Positions 43,211 to 53,460 are shown, numbered from the stretch's first letter. The stretch is 64,000 bases of DNA from Pseudomonas fluorescens HK44 (GCF_000217955.3 NZ_AFOY02000018.1:1-64000); one strand, 5' to 3'. The notes: generated from the letters alone by a model not told the origin. Numbers and translations: made by a program.

Positions 43211-44806
43211 ATGAAAATGCTTCCCCTACGAGCGGCCATCGCCGCTGCGTTGCTGAGTGTCGCTATCGGCGCCTCGGCCAAACCCTTGGTGGTCTGTACC
43301 GAAGCCAGCCCGGAAGGCTTCGATATGGTTCAGTACACGACTGCAGTCACAGCCGATGCGGTGGCCGAAACCATCTTCAACCGTCTGGCGGACTTCAAGC
43401 CCGGCACCACTGAAGTGATTCCGGCACTGGCCGACTCCTGGGACATCAGCGAGGATGGTCTGACCTACACGTTCCACCTGCGCAAAGGCGTCAAGTTTCA
43501 TACCACCGATTACTTCAAGCCGACCCGCGACATGAATGCCGACGACGTGGTCTGGAGTTTCCAGCGTCAACTGGACCCGAACCACCCGTGGCACACCCAG
43601 TCGAGCGTGGGCTTCCCGTACTTTGAAAGCATGGGCTTCAAAGAGCTGCTCAACAGTGTCGAGAAGGTCGACGACAACACGGTCAAATTCACCCTGACCC
43701 GCCGTGAAGCACCGTTCCTGGCGGACATCGCCATGGCCTTCTCCTCGATCTACTCCGCCGAGTACGCCGACCAGTTGCTCAAGGCCGGCAAGACCGGCGA
43801 CCTGAACAACAAACCCGTCGGTACCGGCCCGTTCATCTTCCAGCGTTACGCCAAGGATGCCCAGGTTCGCTTCAAGGCCAACCCGGAGTACTTCCGTGGC
43901 AAGCCACCGGCTGACGCGCTGATTCTGGCCATCGCCACCGACAACAACGTACGCCTGCAAAAGCTCAAGGCCAACGAGTGCCAGGTCGCGCTGTATCCCA
44001 AGCCCGATGACATCCCGAGCATCAGGAAAGACACCAACCTGAATGTCGATGAACTGGACGCGATGACCGTCTCGTACATCGCCATGAACACCACCCACAA
44101 GTACATGAGCGACGTGCGGGTGCGCAAAGCCATCGATATCGCGTTCGACAAGGAAGCCTACGTCAACGCGCTGTTCGGCAAAGGCAATGCCTCGGTAGCC
44201 GTGAACCCGTACCCACCGACCCTGCTGGGTTACAACAAGACCCTGAAAAACCCCAAACGTGACCTGGACAAGGCTCGCGCCCTGCTCAAGGAAGCCGGTG
44301 TTCCGGATGGCACCGTGTTCACCCTGTTCACCCGTAGCGGTAGCGGCCAGACCAACCCGAATCCGATGCTCGGTGCGCAGATGATGCAGGCCGACCTGGC
44401 CAAGGTCGGAATCAAGATCGACATTCGCGTCATGGAATGGGGCGAGATGCTCAAGCGCGCGAAAAACGGTGAACACGATATGGTGTCTGCCGGATGGGCG
44501 GGCGATAACGGCGACCCGGATAACTTCCTGACGCCTATGCTCAGTTGCGAGGCCGCCAAAAACGGCGAAAACTACGCCCGCTGGTGCAATGAGAAGTTCC
44601 AGACGCTGATCGATGAAGCCCGGGCTAAAGTAAACCCGGCCGAACGCGCAGCGCTCTATGAACAGGCGCAGGCTATTTTCAATCAGGACCAGCCATGGAT
44701 CAGCATGGCGCACACCCGAATGTTTACGGCCATGCGCAATAACGTCGAGGGTTATCACATTAGCCCCCTGACCACTAACAACTTCGCCACCACCCAGGTG
44801 AAGTAG
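43211..44806 (+). CDS. dppA: Periplasmic dipeptide-binding protein, DppA-like (fourth copy, next to the permease)
   Basis: A 531-residue family-5 binding protein with signal peptide (AAIAAALLSVAIGASA) and mature start KPLVVCTEASPEGFDMVQYT. It is more divergent than the other three (QSSVGFPYFESMGFKELLNS, PKPDDIPSIRKDTNLNVDEL) but keeps VGTGPFIFQRYAKDAQVRF and GWAGDNGDPDNFLTPMLSC. As the copy directly upstream of dppB it is the likely main partner of the permease. A hairpin (TCCCTG...CAGGGA) sits in the 73-base gap to dppB and may reduce read-through. Confidence 0.93.
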   Translation: MKMLPLRAAIAAALLSVAIGASAKPLVVCTEASPEGFDMVQYTTAVTADAVAETIFNRLADFKPGTTEVIPALADSWDISEDGLTYTFHLRKGVKFHTTDYFKPTRDMNADDVVWSFQRQLDPNHPWHTQSSVGFPYFESMGFKELLNSVEKVDDNTVKFTLTRREAPFLADIAMAFSSIYSAEYADQLLKAGKTGDLNNKPVGTGPFIFQRYAKDAQVRFKANPEYFRGKPPADALILAIATDNNVRLQKLKANECQVALYPKPDDIPSIRKDTNLNVDELDAMTVSYIAMNTTHKYMSDVRVRKAIDIAFDKEAYVNALFGKGNASVAVNPYPPTLLGYNKTLKNPKRDLDKARALLKEAGVPDGTVFTLFTRSGSGQTNPNPMLGAQMMQADLAKVGIKIDIRVMEWGEMLKRAKNGEHDMVSAGWAGDNGDPDNFLTPMLSCEAAKNGENYARWCNEKFQTLIDEARAKVNPAERAALYEQAQAIFNQDQPWISMAHTRMFTAMRNNVEGYHISPLTTNNFATTQVK

Positions 44807-44879
44807 ATAAGAAACTCCCGGCCTCCCTGATCCCAGGGAAGTCGGGCACGCCTAACCGGCTGATGAGGTACACCAGAAG

Positions 44880-45890
44880 ATGTTTAGTTTTATTGCCCGC
44901 CGATTGGGATTATTGATCCCCACGTTCTTCGGCATCACCTTGCTGACTTTCGCGTTGATTCGCATGATTCCCGGCGACCCCGTGGAAGTCATGATGGGCG
45001 AACGTCGGGTCGATCCCGAAATGCATGCTCAGGCAATGGAACGCCTTGGTCTGAACAAGCCGTTGTATGCCCAATACCTGGACTACATCGGCAAACTGGC
45101 CCACGGCGACTTGGGTGAATCCCTGCGGACCCGTGAAAGCGTATGGACCGAGTTCACCTCGCTGTTCCCGGCAACCCTGGAACTGTCCTCGGCAGCCCTG
45201 CTGTTCGCTGGCGTTTTCGGTCTGTTGGCCGGGGTGATCGCGGCCTTGAAGCGAGGGTCCCTGTTCGACCATGGGGTCATGGGCATCTCCCTTGCCGGGT
45301 ATTCGATGCCGATTTTCTGGTGGGGCCTGATCCTCATCATGTTCTTCTCGGTCTCCCTGGGCCTGACTCCGGTGTCCGGGCGGATCGACCTGCTATACGA
45401 CATCGAGCCAAGAACCGGCTTCATGCTCATCGACACCCTGCTGGCCAATGACACCGGCGCGTTCTTCGACGCCCTGCACCACCTGATTCTTCCGGCCATT
45501 GTGCTCGGCACCATCCCGCTGGCGGTGATCGCCCGGATGACCCGTTCCTCGATGCTCGAAGTCCTGCGTGAAGACTACATCCGTACCGCCCGGGCCAAAG
45601 GCCTGTCGCCGTCGCGCGTGGTATTCGTTCACGGCCTGCGCAACGCCTTGATCCCGGTACTGACCGTGGTCGGCCTGCAAGTCGGCACATTGCTGGCCGG
45701 TGCGGTTCTGACCGAAACCATCTTCTCGTGGCCCGGTATCGGCAAATGGCTGATCGAAGCCATTGGCGCCCGGGACTATCCCGTGGTGCAAAACGGAATT
45801 CTGTTAATCGCCTGCCTGGTGATTCTGGTCAACTTTGTAGTGGATATTCTTTATGGCTTCGCAAACCCACGCATCCGTCACCAGCGCTGA
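44880..45890 (+). CDS. dppB: Dipeptide ABC transporter permease DppB
   Basis: A 336-residue inner-membrane permease with six membrane segments. The N-terminal segment MFSFIARRLGLLIPTFFGIT and motif RMIPGDPVEVMMGERRVDPE are typical of DppB. The cytoplasmic coupling (EAA) loop is ARMTRSSMLEVLREDYIRTA with ARAKGLSPSRVVFVHGLRNA. It pairs with DppC in the membrane, driven by DppD and DppF. dppC starts 11 bases later. Confidence 0.97.
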   Translation: MFSFIARRLGLLIPTFFGITLLTFALIRMIPGDPVEVMMGERRVDPEMHAQAMERLGLNKPLYAQYLDYIGKLAHGDLGESLRTRESVWTEFTSLFPATLELSSAALLFAGVFGLLAGVIAALKRGSLFDHGVMGISLAGYSMPIFWWGLILIMFFSVSLGLTPVSGRIDLLYDIEPRTGFMLIDTLLANDTGAFFDALHHLILPAIVLGTIPLAVIARMTRSSMLEVLREDYIRTARAKGLSPSRVVFVHGLRNALIPVLTVVGLQVGTLLAGAVLTETIFSWPGIGKWLIEAIGARDYPVVQNGILLIACLVILVNFVVDILYGFANPRIRHQR

Positions 45891-45900
45891 GACCCTACGT

Positions 45901-46812
45901 ATGAGTACTCCAACTACCGCCGTAGCAGTCGACCAAAGCCTGCTGTATCCGTCGCCGTACAAAGAGTTCTGGCAAGCGTTCTCCAAGAACAAGGGCGCCG
46001 TCGCCGGCCTGTTGTTCATGCTGCTGGTTATTTTTTGCGCGATTTTTGCCCCATGGGTTGCTCCGCATAACCCGAGCGAGCAGTTCCGCGACTTCCTGCT
46101 GACCCCGCCGGCCTGGCTGGCCAATGGGCAGATGCAATTCCTGCTCGGCACCGATGAACTGGGACGCGACCTGCTGTCGCGTCTGATCCATGGTTCGCGC
46201 CTGTCCTTGATGATCGGCTTGTCGTCGGTGGTCATGTCGCTGATTCCGGGGATCCTGCTGGGTCTGTTCGCCGGGTTCTTCCCGCGCCTGCTGGGCCCGA
46301 CCATCATGCGTCTGATGGACATCATGCTGGCCCTGCCGTCCTTGCTGCTGGCTGTGGCGATCGTCGCCATCCTCGGCCCTGGCCTGATCAACACTGTGAT
46401 CGCTATCGCCGTGGTGTCCCTGCCGGCCTACGTTCGTCTGACCCGCGCAGCGGTAATGGGCGAACTGAACCGCGACTACGTGACCGCCGCGCGCCTGGCC
46501 GGTGCCGGTCTGCCACGCCTGATGTTCATCACCGTGCTGCCCAACTGCATGGCGCCGCTGATCGTTCAGGCGACCCTGAGCTTCTCCTCGGCGATTCTCG
46601 ATGCCGCGGCACTGGGCTTCCTCGGCCTTGGCGTACAACCGCCAACCCCTGAGTGGGGCACCATGCTGGCGTCGGCTCGCGACTACATCGAACGCGCCTG
46701 GTGGGTCGTCAGCCTGCCTGGCTTGACCATTTTGCTCAGCGTGCTGGCAATCAACCTGATGGGCGACGGCCTGCGCGATGCGCTGGACCCGAAACTCAAG
46801 AACGCCGCCTGA
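45901..46812 (+). CDS. dppC: Dipeptide ABC transporter permease DppC
   Basis: A 303-residue permease with the OppC-type N-terminal membrane anchor (AVAGLLFMLLVIFCAIFAPW) and five further segments. LGTDELGRDLLSRLIHGSRL and the coupling loop RAAVMGELNRDYVTAARLAG are diagnostic. The start MSTPTTAV at 45901 follows GAGACC and lies after the dppB stop; an upstream in-frame ATG at 45853 would overlap dppB and gives an atypical N-terminus. Confidence 0.97.
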   Translation: MSTPTTAVAVDQSLLYPSPYKEFWQAFSKNKGAVAGLLFMLLVIFCAIFAPWVAPHNPSEQFRDFLLTPPAWLANGQMQFLLGTDELGRDLLSRLIHGSRLSLMIGLSSVVMSLIPGILLGLFAGFFPRLLGPTIMRLMDIMLALPSLLLAVAIVAILGPGLINTVIAIAVVSLPAYVRLTRAAVMGELNRDYVTAARLAGAGLPRLMFITVLPNCMAPLIVQATLSFSSAILDAAALGFLGLGVQPPTPEWGTMLASARDYIERAWWVVSLPGLTILLSVLAINLMGDGLRDALDPKLKNAA

Positions 46813-46822
46813 GGAGATTCAA

Positions 46823-47791
46823 ATGTCACTGTTGGAAATCAAGAATCTCAACGTTCGCTTCGGCGACAAGAACGCCGTTCCGGTGGTCGACGGTCTCGAC
46901 ATTTCCGTGGACAAGGGCGAAGTCCTGGCCATCGTTGGCGAGTCGGGGTCCGGCAAGTCCGTGACCATGATGGCGCTGATGGGCCTGATCGAACATCCGG
47001 GGATCGTCACCGCTGACGCCCTGAATTTCGACGGCAAGAACATGCTCAAGCTCAGCAATCGTCAGCGTCGGAAAATCGTCGGCAAAGACCTGGCCATGGT
47101 CTTCCAGGACCCGATGACCGCACTGAACCCGAGCTACACCGTCGGCTTTCAGATCGAAGAAGTGCTGCGCCTGCACCTGAAAATGTCCAGCAAGGACGCC
47201 CGCAAGCGCGCCATCGAGTTGCTGGAAAAAGTCGAAATCCCGGGTGCCGCGAGCCGTATGGACGCCTACCCGCACCAACTGTCCGGCGGTATGAGCCAAC
47301 GTGTGGCGATTGCCATGGCGATTGCTGGCGAGCCGAAACTGCTGATCGCCGACGAACCGACCACCGCGTTGGACGTGACGATTCAGGCGCAAATCATGGA
47401 CCTGCTGCTGGCGCTGCAAAAAGAGCAGAACATGGGCCTGGTGCTGATCACTCACGACCTCGCCGTGGTAGCCGAAACCGCCCAGCGCGTGTGCGTGATG
47501 TATGCCGGCCAAGCGGTAGAAGTCGGTCAAGTGCCGCAGTTGTTCGACATCCCTGCACACCCGTACAGCGAAGCGCTGCTCAAGGCCATTCCCGAGCACA
47601 GCCTGGGTTCCTCGCGCCTGTCCACCCTGCCGGGTATCGTTCCCGGCCGTTATGACCGTCCGCAAGGCTGCCTGCTCTCGCCGCGCTGCCCGTACGTGCA
47701 GGACAGCTGCCGTCAACAACGTCCAGGCCTGGACCCGAAAAGCAACAGCCTCGCCCGCTGCTTCTATCCCTTGAATCAGGAGGTGGCGTAA
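46823..47791 (+). CDS. dppD: Dipeptide ABC transporter ATP-binding protein DppD
   Basis: A 322-residue ATPase with Walker A GESGSGKSVTMMALMG, signature LSGGMSQRVAIAMAIA, Walker B LLIADEPTTALD and the H-loop LVLITHDLAVVAE. The C-terminal oligopeptide-transporter extension has a cysteine cluster (CLLSPRCPYVQDSC), which in DppD/OppD proteins can bind an iron-sulfur cluster. The start at 46823 has GAGGAG upstream. The stop overlaps dppF by one base (TAATG). Confidence 0.97.
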   Translation: MSLLEIKNLNVRFGDKNAVPVVDGLDISVDKGEVLAIVGESGSGKSVTMMALMGLIEHPGIVTADALNFDGKNMLKLSNRQRRKIVGKDLAMVFQDPMTALNPSYTVGFQIEEVLRLHLKMSSKDARKRAIELLEKVEIPGAASRMDAYPHQLSGGMSQRVAIAMAIAGEPKLLIADEPTTALDVTIQAQIMDLLLALQKEQNMGLVLITHDLAVVAETAQRVCVMYAGQAVEVGQVPQLFDIPAHPYSEALLKAIPEHSLGSSRLSTLPGIVPGRYDRPQGCLLSPRCPYVQDSCRQQRPGLDPKSNSLARCFYPLNQEVA

Positions 47792-48762
47792 TGGCCGTCG
47801 TTCTCACCGCCCGTGACCTGACCCGTCACTACGAAGTCTCCCGCGGCCTGTTCAAAGGCACCGCGCTGGTACGCGCGCTCAACGGCGTGTCGTTCGAACT
47901 CGAGGCCGGCAAAACTCTCGCCGTGGTTGGCGAATCCGGCTGCGGCAAGTCGACCCTGGCCCGCGCCCTGACGCTGATCGAAGAGCCGTCTTCCGGCTCG
48001 TTGAAAATCGCCGGGCAAGAAGTCACCGGCGCCAACAAGGCCGAACGCAAACAGCTGCGCAAAGACGTGCAGATGGTGTTCCAGAGCCCTTACGCCTCGT
48101 TGAACCCACGGCAGAAAATCGGCGATCAGCTTGCAGAGCCACTCTTGATCAACACCAAACTTTCCGCGGCCGAACGCCGTGAAAAAGTCCAGGCGATGAT
48201 GAAGCAGGTCGGCTTGCGTCCTGAGCACTATCAGCGTTATCCGCACATGTTCTCGGGTGGTCAGCGCCAGCGGATCGCCCTGGCTCGGGCCATGATGCTG
48301 CAACCCAAAGTGCTGGTCGCGGACGAACCGACCTCGGCGCTGGACGTGTCGATCCAGGCCCAGGTGCTGAACCTGTTCATGGACCTGCAGCAAGAGTTCA
48401 ACACCGCGTACGTGTTCATCTCCCACAACCTGGCAGTGGTGCGTCACGTCGCCGATCAGGTGTTGGTGATGTACCTCGGCCGTCCGGTGGAAATGGGCCC
48501 GAAAGAAGACATCTACACCCGTCCCCTGCACCCGTACACCCAGGCTCTGCTGTCGGCCACACCAACGATCCACCCGGATCCGGACAAGCCGAAAATCAAG
48601 ATCGTTGGCGAACTGCCGAACCCGCTGAACCCGCCGTCCGGCTGCGCCTTCCACAAGCGCTGCCCGTATGCAACCGAGCGGTGTAGCACCGAAGAGCCGG
48701 CGTTGCGCCAGCTCGACAGCCGCCAGGTGGCCTGCCATTACGCCGAGCAATTCGTCGTCTAA
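47791..48762 (+). CDS. dppF: Dipeptide ABC transporter ATP-binding protein DppF
   Basis: A 323-residue ATPase, partner of DppD. Walker A GESGCGKSTLARAL, signature FSGGQRQRIALARA, Walker B VLVADEPTSALDVS and H-loop VFISHNLAVVRH are all present, with the C-terminal cysteine motif CAFHKRCPYATERC. It is translationally coupled to dppD. Two terminators follow, closing the locus. Confidence 0.97.
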   Translation: MAVVLTARDLTRHYEVSRGLFKGTALVRALNGVSFELEAGKTLAVVGESGCGKSTLARALTLIEEPSSGSLKIAGQEVTGANKAERKQLRKDVQMVFQSPYASLNPRQKIGDQLAEPLLINTKLSAAERREKVQAMMKQVGLRPEHYQRYPHMFSGGQRQRIALARAMMLQPKVLVADEPTSALDVSIQAQVLNLFMDLQQEFNTAYVFISHNLAVVRHVADQVLVMYLGRPVEMGPKEDIYTRPLHPYTQALLSATPTIHPDPDKPKIKIVGELPNPLNPPSGCAFHKRCPYATERCSTEEPALRQLDSRQVACHYAEQFVV

Positions 48763-48772
48763 GCCGGGCATG

Positions 48773-48799
48773 AAAAAGCGCCCTCTCGGGGCGCTTTTT
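48773..48799 (+). terminator. Intrinsic terminator of the dpp operon
   Basis: AAAAAGCGCCC and GGGCGCTTTTT flank loop TCTCG, 11 bases after the dppF stop. Confidence 0.9.
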
Positions 48800-48816
48800 G
48801 GAACGCGTTGACCAAC

Positions 48817-48866
48817 CCTCCTCCTGTCGGACTGCGCATCAGTCAGGCAGGAGGGGTTTTCTTTTG
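48817..48866 (+). terminator. Second terminator downstream of dppF
   Basis: CCTCCTG and CAGGAGG form a stem with a 21-base loop, followed by GGTTTTCTTTT. It could back up the dpp terminator. Confidence 0.6.
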
Positions 48867-48882
48867 TCTGAATCCTTAAGCC

Positions 48883-49113
48883 TTAACCCTGGGTATCGTC
48901 TTCGGAATCGTCGGAGGATGGGTCCTCATCGCCTTTAGTGTCACTTTGACTCTGATCACCAGTGGCAACCATCAAGCCACTGCCGTGCACACTTTTTGCT
49001 GCCCAGAACCCCTGGTCCTGCACCACACCGCTGCTCGCCCACGCTGCCGAAGTGCCCACCGACAGCAGCACCAGCACTTTGATCAGTAAAACCATGCGTT
49101 GAAAAATGCTCAT
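48883..49113 (-). CDS. Small secreted acidic protein of unknown function
   Basis: A 76-residue product. The first 26 residues are a signal peptide (VLLIKVLVLLSVGTSAAWAS), and the mature part is short and ends in a strongly acidic Asp/Ser tail (GDEDPSSDDSEDDTQG). No cysteine occurs in the mature part. The start at 49113 has a weak GGA upstream. I do not recognise the family. The clear signal peptide and the acidic tail argue for a real gene. It is isolated between the dpp terminators and prfC. Confidence 0.55.
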   Translation of the reverse strand: MSIFQRMVLLIKVLVLLSVGTSAAWASSGVVQDQGFWAAKSVHGSGLMVATGDQSQSDTKGDEDPSSDDSEDDTQG

Positions 49114-49332
49114 AGCTGATTCCATCCTTTCGTAGGTGAATCACGGGTAGCTACGGATCGTATGTCCAACGAGCGTAGCGCTGTCTGAAATTTAGTCTGG
49201 ATATACAGGATTGACCAGATAGGACACTAACGATGGTCGCCAATTGCCTTTTGCCAAAAGACAGGTTTGGAATAATTGTTAGGTCGAATCGCTATTTAAT
49301 TACCCCTGGGCACTGGTGGCGACTTGCCCAAT
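49114..49332. other. Non-coding gap upstream of the small secreted protein
   Basis: About 220 bases, AT-richer than average (TAATTGTTAGGTCG...CTATTTAATTACCCC near 49275-49310). It presumably holds the promoter of the small secreted protein gene, but no convincing hexamer pair was found. No coding frame was seen. Confidence 0.4.
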
Positions 49333-49363
49333 AAAAAGCCCCGCAGCTTGCGCAACGGGGCTT
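49333..49363 (-). terminator. Intrinsic terminator of prfC
   Basis: On the minus strand AAGCCCCG and CGGGGCTT flank a 12-base loop and are followed by TTTATT. It lies about 90 bases beyond the prfC stop, after a REPIN. Confidence 0.75.
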
Positions 49364-49381
49364 GGTATACAACCGATCAGC

Positions 49382-49450
49382 CTGTAGGAGCTAAGCTTGC
49401 TCGCGATGGCAAATTCGAAATCGCCATCGCCGGCAAGCCGTGCTCCTACA
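49382..49450. repeat. REPIN downstream of prfC
   Basis: CTGTAGGAGCTAAGCTTGCT with CGCGATGGC on the left, and the inverted GCCATCGCCGGCAAGCCGTG with CTCCTACA on the right, separated by about 10 bases. It abuts the prfC stop. Confidence 0.8.
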
Positions 49451-49452
49451 AA

Positions 49453-51036
<1,584 letters not shown>

Positions 51037-51115
51037 GGGAAATCGCCTGGCAGGTGATTCAAAAAAGGGCGGCGAGTATAGCTCAAAACGACATCTACGG
51101 ACCACCATTCGCCCT

Positions 51116-51146
51116 GTAGCAGCTGCCGAGCCCGCGAGGCTGCTAC
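51116..51146. repeat. REP palindrome
   Basis: GTAGCAGCTGCCGAGCCCGC followed by GAGGCTGCTAC, an imperfect hairpin between prfC and the OpuCA-like relic. It is the same subtype as the REP at 5579. Confidence 0.6.
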
Positions 51147-51167
51147 GGGATGTGAGGCGACCGGGGT

Positions 51168-51695
51168 GGAAAAATCCTGATCAACGGCGAAGACACCACC
51201 GACCTCGACGCCGTCACCCTGCGCCGCAACATCGGTTATGTGATCCAGCAGATCGGTCTGTCCCCGAACATAACCATCGAGGAAAACATCACCATCGTTG
51301 CGCGCCTGCTCGGCTGGGATAAACAGCAATGCCGCGCCCTCGCCGCCGACGCCCCGCTGCTGTTGATGGACGAACTCGACCGTCGTTATGTGGTGGTCAC
51401 CTGCACCGACAACAAGGCCTTGGGTTAGGTGCGCCGCCGCGATCTGTACCGTCAGACCGGCTCCTGCGTGCAATACCTGCTCGAGTTCAACGCCACGGCA
51501 GCCTATAACGAGCACCTGCGAATCCTGTTGTCGCGCATGTACGAGTTCAACCGCTCGTGGCTGCCGGTGATGGACGCCGAGCGGGTATTGCTCGGTGAAG
51601 TGACGCAGGAGTCGATTGCCGAGTACCTGAGCTCCGGGCGCTCGCGGGGTGGCAGGACCAGCATTGTTTCGCCTGCCGAAACTGAATTGGCCTGA
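51168..51695 (+). pseudogene. Decayed osmoprotectant ABC transporter ATPase (OpuCA/OsmV-like)
   Basis: Pieces of one ATPase gene remain in a single frame but with large deletions. A post-Walker-A segment (GKILINGEDTTDLDAVTLRR, then IGYVIQQIGLSPNITIEENI) jumps directly to Walker B (ALAADAPLLLMDE), so the signature LSGGQ region is missing. A second jump leads to a CBS-like end (LDRRYVVVTCTDNKALG) with an in-frame TAG at 51426. A last part reads MYEFNRSWLPVMDAERVLLG and EVTQESIAEYLSSGRSRG up to TGA. The Walker A part is absent. Not translatable as a transporter subunit. Confidence 0.85.
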
Positions 51696-51720
51696 CTGGC
51701 CCCTGTGGTGTGTGCGCTTC

Positions 51721-51882
51721 TGTGGCGAGGGGGCTTGTCGGAACGCCGCACCGCCCCGTTGGACCGCGTAGCGGTCCTGATACCGGCAACCGAGTAGTTT
51801 CAGGTACATCAAGGTCGCAGGTTTACGACTGCTACGCAGCCGAACAGGGCGGTGCGGCGTTCCGACAAGCCCCCTCGCCACA
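51721..51882. repeat. REPIN with perfect 36-base arms
   Basis: TGTGGCGAGGGGGCTTGTCG with GAACGCCGCACCGCCC (51721-51756) recurs as an exact reverse complement at 51847-51882. The 90-base spacer carries a weaker internal inverted pair (ACCGCGTAGCGGTCC). The perfection of the arms suggests recent origin or copying. Confidence 0.85.
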
Positions 51883-52005
51883 AAAGCCTTTCAAAGCCCC
51901 TCAAAATGCCCCTGTCGGGAAACATCAACCTGTCATCCGGGTCGGTTACACAAGTGACTGAGCGGGACCGCACGACGGATGCGTGTAAAAACGCGACATT
52001 TTTTG

Positions 52006-52034
52006 TTGATCTCAACGCCCTCACGCCCTAAAGT
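52006..52034 (+). promoter_or_regulatory. Putative sigma-70 promoter of speC
   Basis: TTGATC and TAAAGT are separated by 17 bases. A start site near 52041 would give a leader of about 195 bases containing a terminator-like hairpin. Confidence 0.5.
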
Positions 52035-52093
52035 TCGCGCCGAACGTCCATGCTGGAAACGATCCATCCGGCTCAAGTACTGACGACGAGACA

Positions 52094-52133
52094 GCAAGGC
52101 CAAGGGAAGCACCATTTCCCATGGCCTTTTTGC
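52094..52133 (+). terminator. Terminator-like hairpin in the speC leader (possible attenuator)
   Basis: GCAAGGCCAAGGGAA pairs with TTCCCATGGCC and is followed by TTTTTGC. It lies 105 bases before speC and about 55 bases after the putative promoter. It may end a short upstream transcript or act as an attenuator. The sequence GCCTTGGGAA at 52146-52155 could pair with its 3' arm. Confidence 0.6.
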
Positions 52134-52237
52134 TTTCGGCGACATGCCTTGGGAAGTAGGCGAACCAAAGTGGGGATACGGAGGACGTTCATTTGCACCC
52201 ATTTATTTACGCTGTTTGCCAGTAGGAGCTCCCAGGT

Positions 52238-53401
52238 ATGTCGATTCAGGTCGAAGACTATTTCGCGCGCGAAACCTTTCAGAAAATGAAGGCCTTCGCG
52301 GACAAACAAGAAACCCCGTTCGTGGTCATCGATACGGCGATGATTGCCCAGGCCTATGACGACCTGCGTGCCGGTTTCGAATTTGCCAAGGTTTACTACG
52401 CGGTCAAGGCCAACCCGGCCGTCGAGATCATCGACCTGCTCAAAGAAAAAGGCTCGAGCTTCGACATCGCCTCGATCTACGAGCTGGACAAAGTGCTGGG
52501 CCGCGGTGTCACCCCGGACCGCATCAGCTACGGCAACACCATCAAGAAATCCAAGGACATTCGCTACTTCTACGAGAAGGGCGTGCGTCTGTATGCCACC
52601 GACTCCGAAGCCGACCTGCGCAACATCGCCAAGGCTGCACCGGGTTCGAAAGTCTATGTGCGTATCCTGACCGAAGGCTCGACCACCGCTGACTGGCCTT
52701 TGTCGCGCAAATTCGGCTGCCAGACCGACATGGCCATGGACCTGCTGATCCTCGCCCGCGACCTGGGCCTGGTGCCTTACGGCATCTCCTTCCACGTCGG
52801 CTCGCAGCAGCGCGACATCAGCGTCTGGGATGCGGCAATCGCCAAGGTCAAAGTGATCTTCGAGCGCTTGAAAGAAGAAGACGGCATCCACCTCAAGCTG
52901 ATCAACATGGGTGGCGGCTTCCCGGCCAACTACATCACCCGTACCAACAGCCTGGAAACCTACGCCGAAGAAATCATTCGTTTCCTCAAGGAAGACTTCG
53001 GTGACGACCTGCCGGAAATCATCCTTGAGCCAGGCCGTTCGCTGATCGCCAACGCCGGCATCCTGGTCAGCGAAGTGGTGTTGGTCGCACGAAAATCGCG
53101 CACCGCCGTCGAGCGTTGGGTATACACCGACGTGGGCAAATTCTCCGGTCTGATCGAAACCATGGACGAAGCCATCAAGTTCCCGATCTGGACCGAGAAG
53201 AAAGGCGAGATGGAAGAAGTGGTCATCGCCGGCCCGACGTGCGACAGCGCCGACATCATGTACGAGAACTACAAGTACGGCCTGCCACTGAACCTGGCCA
53301 TCGGTGACCGCCTGTACTGGCTGTCCACCGGCGCGTATACCACCAGCTACAGCGCCGTTGAGTTCAATGGCTTCCCGCCGTTGAAGTCGTTCTACGTTTA
53401 A
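52238..53401 (+). CDS. speC: Ornithine/lysine decarboxylase, fold-III PLP enzyme (SpeC)
   Basis: A 387-residue alanine-racemase-fold decarboxylase, the eukaryotic-type ODC that pseudomonads use to make putrescine (and cadaverine if lysine is accepted). PLP-binding Lys57 is in VYYAVKANP. The phosphate-binding glycine loop is INMGGGFPANY, EPGRSLIANAG follows, and the active-site Cys is in AGPTCDSADIMYEN. Note that it is unrelated to the large fold-I SpeC of E. coli. The start has AGGAGCTCCCAGGT upstream, and an intrinsic terminator follows. Confidence 0.93.
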   Translation: MSIQVEDYFARETFQKMKAFADKQETPFVVIDTAMIAQAYDDLRAGFEFAKVYYAVKANPAVEIIDLLKEKGSSFDIASIYELDKVLGRGVTPDRISYGNTIKKSKDIRYFYEKGVRLYATDSEADLRNIAKAAPGSKVYVRILTEGSTTADWPLSRKFGCQTDMAMDLLILARDLGLVPYGISFHVGSQQRDISVWDAAIAKVKVIFERLKEEDGIHLKLINMGGGFPANYITRTNSLETYAEEIIRFLKEDFGDDLPEIILEPGRSLIANAGILVSEVVLVARKSRTAVERWVYTDVGKFSGLIETMDEAIKFPIWTEKKGEMEEVVIAGPTCDSADIMYENYKYGLPLNLAIGDRLYWLSTGAYTTSYSAVEFNGFPPLKSFYV

Positions 53402-53419
53402 ACGCAGATCGCTGTAAGC

Positions 53420-53450
53420 AAAAAGCCCATGACTCGTCATGGGCTTTTTT
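53420..53450 (+). terminator. Intrinsic terminator of speC
   Basis: AAAAAGCCCATGA and TCATGGGCTTTTTT with loop CTCG, 18 bases after the stop. Confidence 0.9.
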
Positions 53451-53460
53451 GTGTCTGAAT

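Noticed and set aside
36657..48762. Tandem near-identical blocks suggesting an assembly artefact in the dppA copies
   Set aside because: The copies differ throughout at both DNA and protein level and have distinct flanks, so they are genuine diverged paralogues.
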